Shown here in pieces: positions 45,537 to 45,570 of a stretch of 45,570 nt of DNA. This DNA comes from Halomicronema sp. CCY15110. GTDB taxonomy: Bacteria; Cyanobacteriota; Cyanobacteriia; Phormidesmidales; Phormidesmidaceae. The notes beneath the pieces were generated by a model. It did no database searches, was not told where the DNA came from, and saw only the letters and a program-made list of their open reading frames with translations. Where the stretch lies: NCBI RefSeq assembly GCF_016888165.1, contig NZ_JACSWC010000428.1, positions 1 to 45,570 on the forward strand, in the 5' to 3' direction. Positions within the stretch are counted from its first letter, which is position 1, and each line of letters begins with the position of its first letter. The position numbers and the translations under genes are program-made.

Positions 45537-45570
45537 TCCGCTCAACTCTCGATACTGGTAGGTTGAGCGA
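45537..45570. repeat. Truncated interspersed inverted repeat at the window end
   Basis: CGCTCAAC (45539-45546) is inverted as GTTGAGCG (45562-45569), within a TTCGACTCCGCTCAAC-type sequence that is frequent as an intergenic repeat in cyanobacteria. The right side is cut by the window end. Confidence 0.45.

Overview
The window reads as chromosomal DNA of a filamentous or leptolyngbyoid-type cyanobacterium. The palindrome GCGATCGC (HIP1) recurs through most of the sequence. Several gene families are cyanobacterial hallmarks: the carotenoid pair cruF/cruG, homogentisate phytyltransferase, a DUF3493 (LPA1-like) protein, a COP23-domain protein, DUF3727, DUF2288 and DUF928. Genes are densely packed on both strands in short operons. 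I see no rRNA, no tRNA, no CRISPR array and no prophage block.

Layout. 1-7.3 kb: a truncated plus-strand ORF, then minus-strand housekeeping genes: pgeF/YfiH laccase-domain protein, yqeG HAD phosphatase, mltG, DUF3727, ruvX, a two-part GNAT protein, and a CofE-like protein. 7.9-10.1 kb: cruF-cruG (myxol-type carotenoid hydroxylation and glycosylation). 10.3-11.5 kb: a complete IS630-family element whose transposase is split at an A9 run that looks like a programmed -1 frameshift site. 11.8-14.2 kb: a GT2 glycosyltransferase and a flavoprotein that lacks the redox disulfide of its relatives. 14.2-16 kb: a small secreted protein and a pentapeptide-repeat/TIR-domain protein. 16-18.6 kb: an FeS-type bacterial photolyase and a DUF928 protein. 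18.7-24.5 kb: an astacin-like protease without signal peptide, yraN, hpt (tocopherol pathway), DUF2288, DUF1028, an EEP-fold nuclease/phosphatase and a GNAT acetyltransferase. 24.5-27.3 kb: an AcnA-type aconitase. 27.4-29.8 kb: a kinase fragment with only the N-lobe, divergent from a large coiled-coil membrane protein of unknown function. 29.9-32.2 kb: DUF3493, a 16-bp tandem repeat, a lipoprotein and an MFS transporter. 32.3-36.9 kb: a membrane operon of DUF2157, GDYXXLXY protein and a TgpA-like transglutaminase homologue that has lost its catalytic Cys and His. 36.9-40.9 kb, minus strand: a SAM methyltransferase with a hairpin abutting its start codon, COP23, obgE, and a Crp/Fnr regulator with an NtcA-like recognition helix. 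41.1-45.5 kb: an ArgRS-accessory-domain-like protein, dnaG, a secreted protein and a class I glutamine amidotransferase.

The most noteworthy items are the TIR-pentapeptide protein (catalytic-type Glu retained, in a stretch without HIP1), the transglutaminase pseudoenzyme in a conserved-looking operon, the stand-alone protein resembling ArgRS Add1 plus DALR domains, the decapitated kinase next to an inverted repeat, the split IS630 transposase, and the start-codon hairpin of the methyltransferase. I did not find a clear multi-gene defence or biosynthetic system that is new. Names rest on motif recognition from memory; no database search was run.
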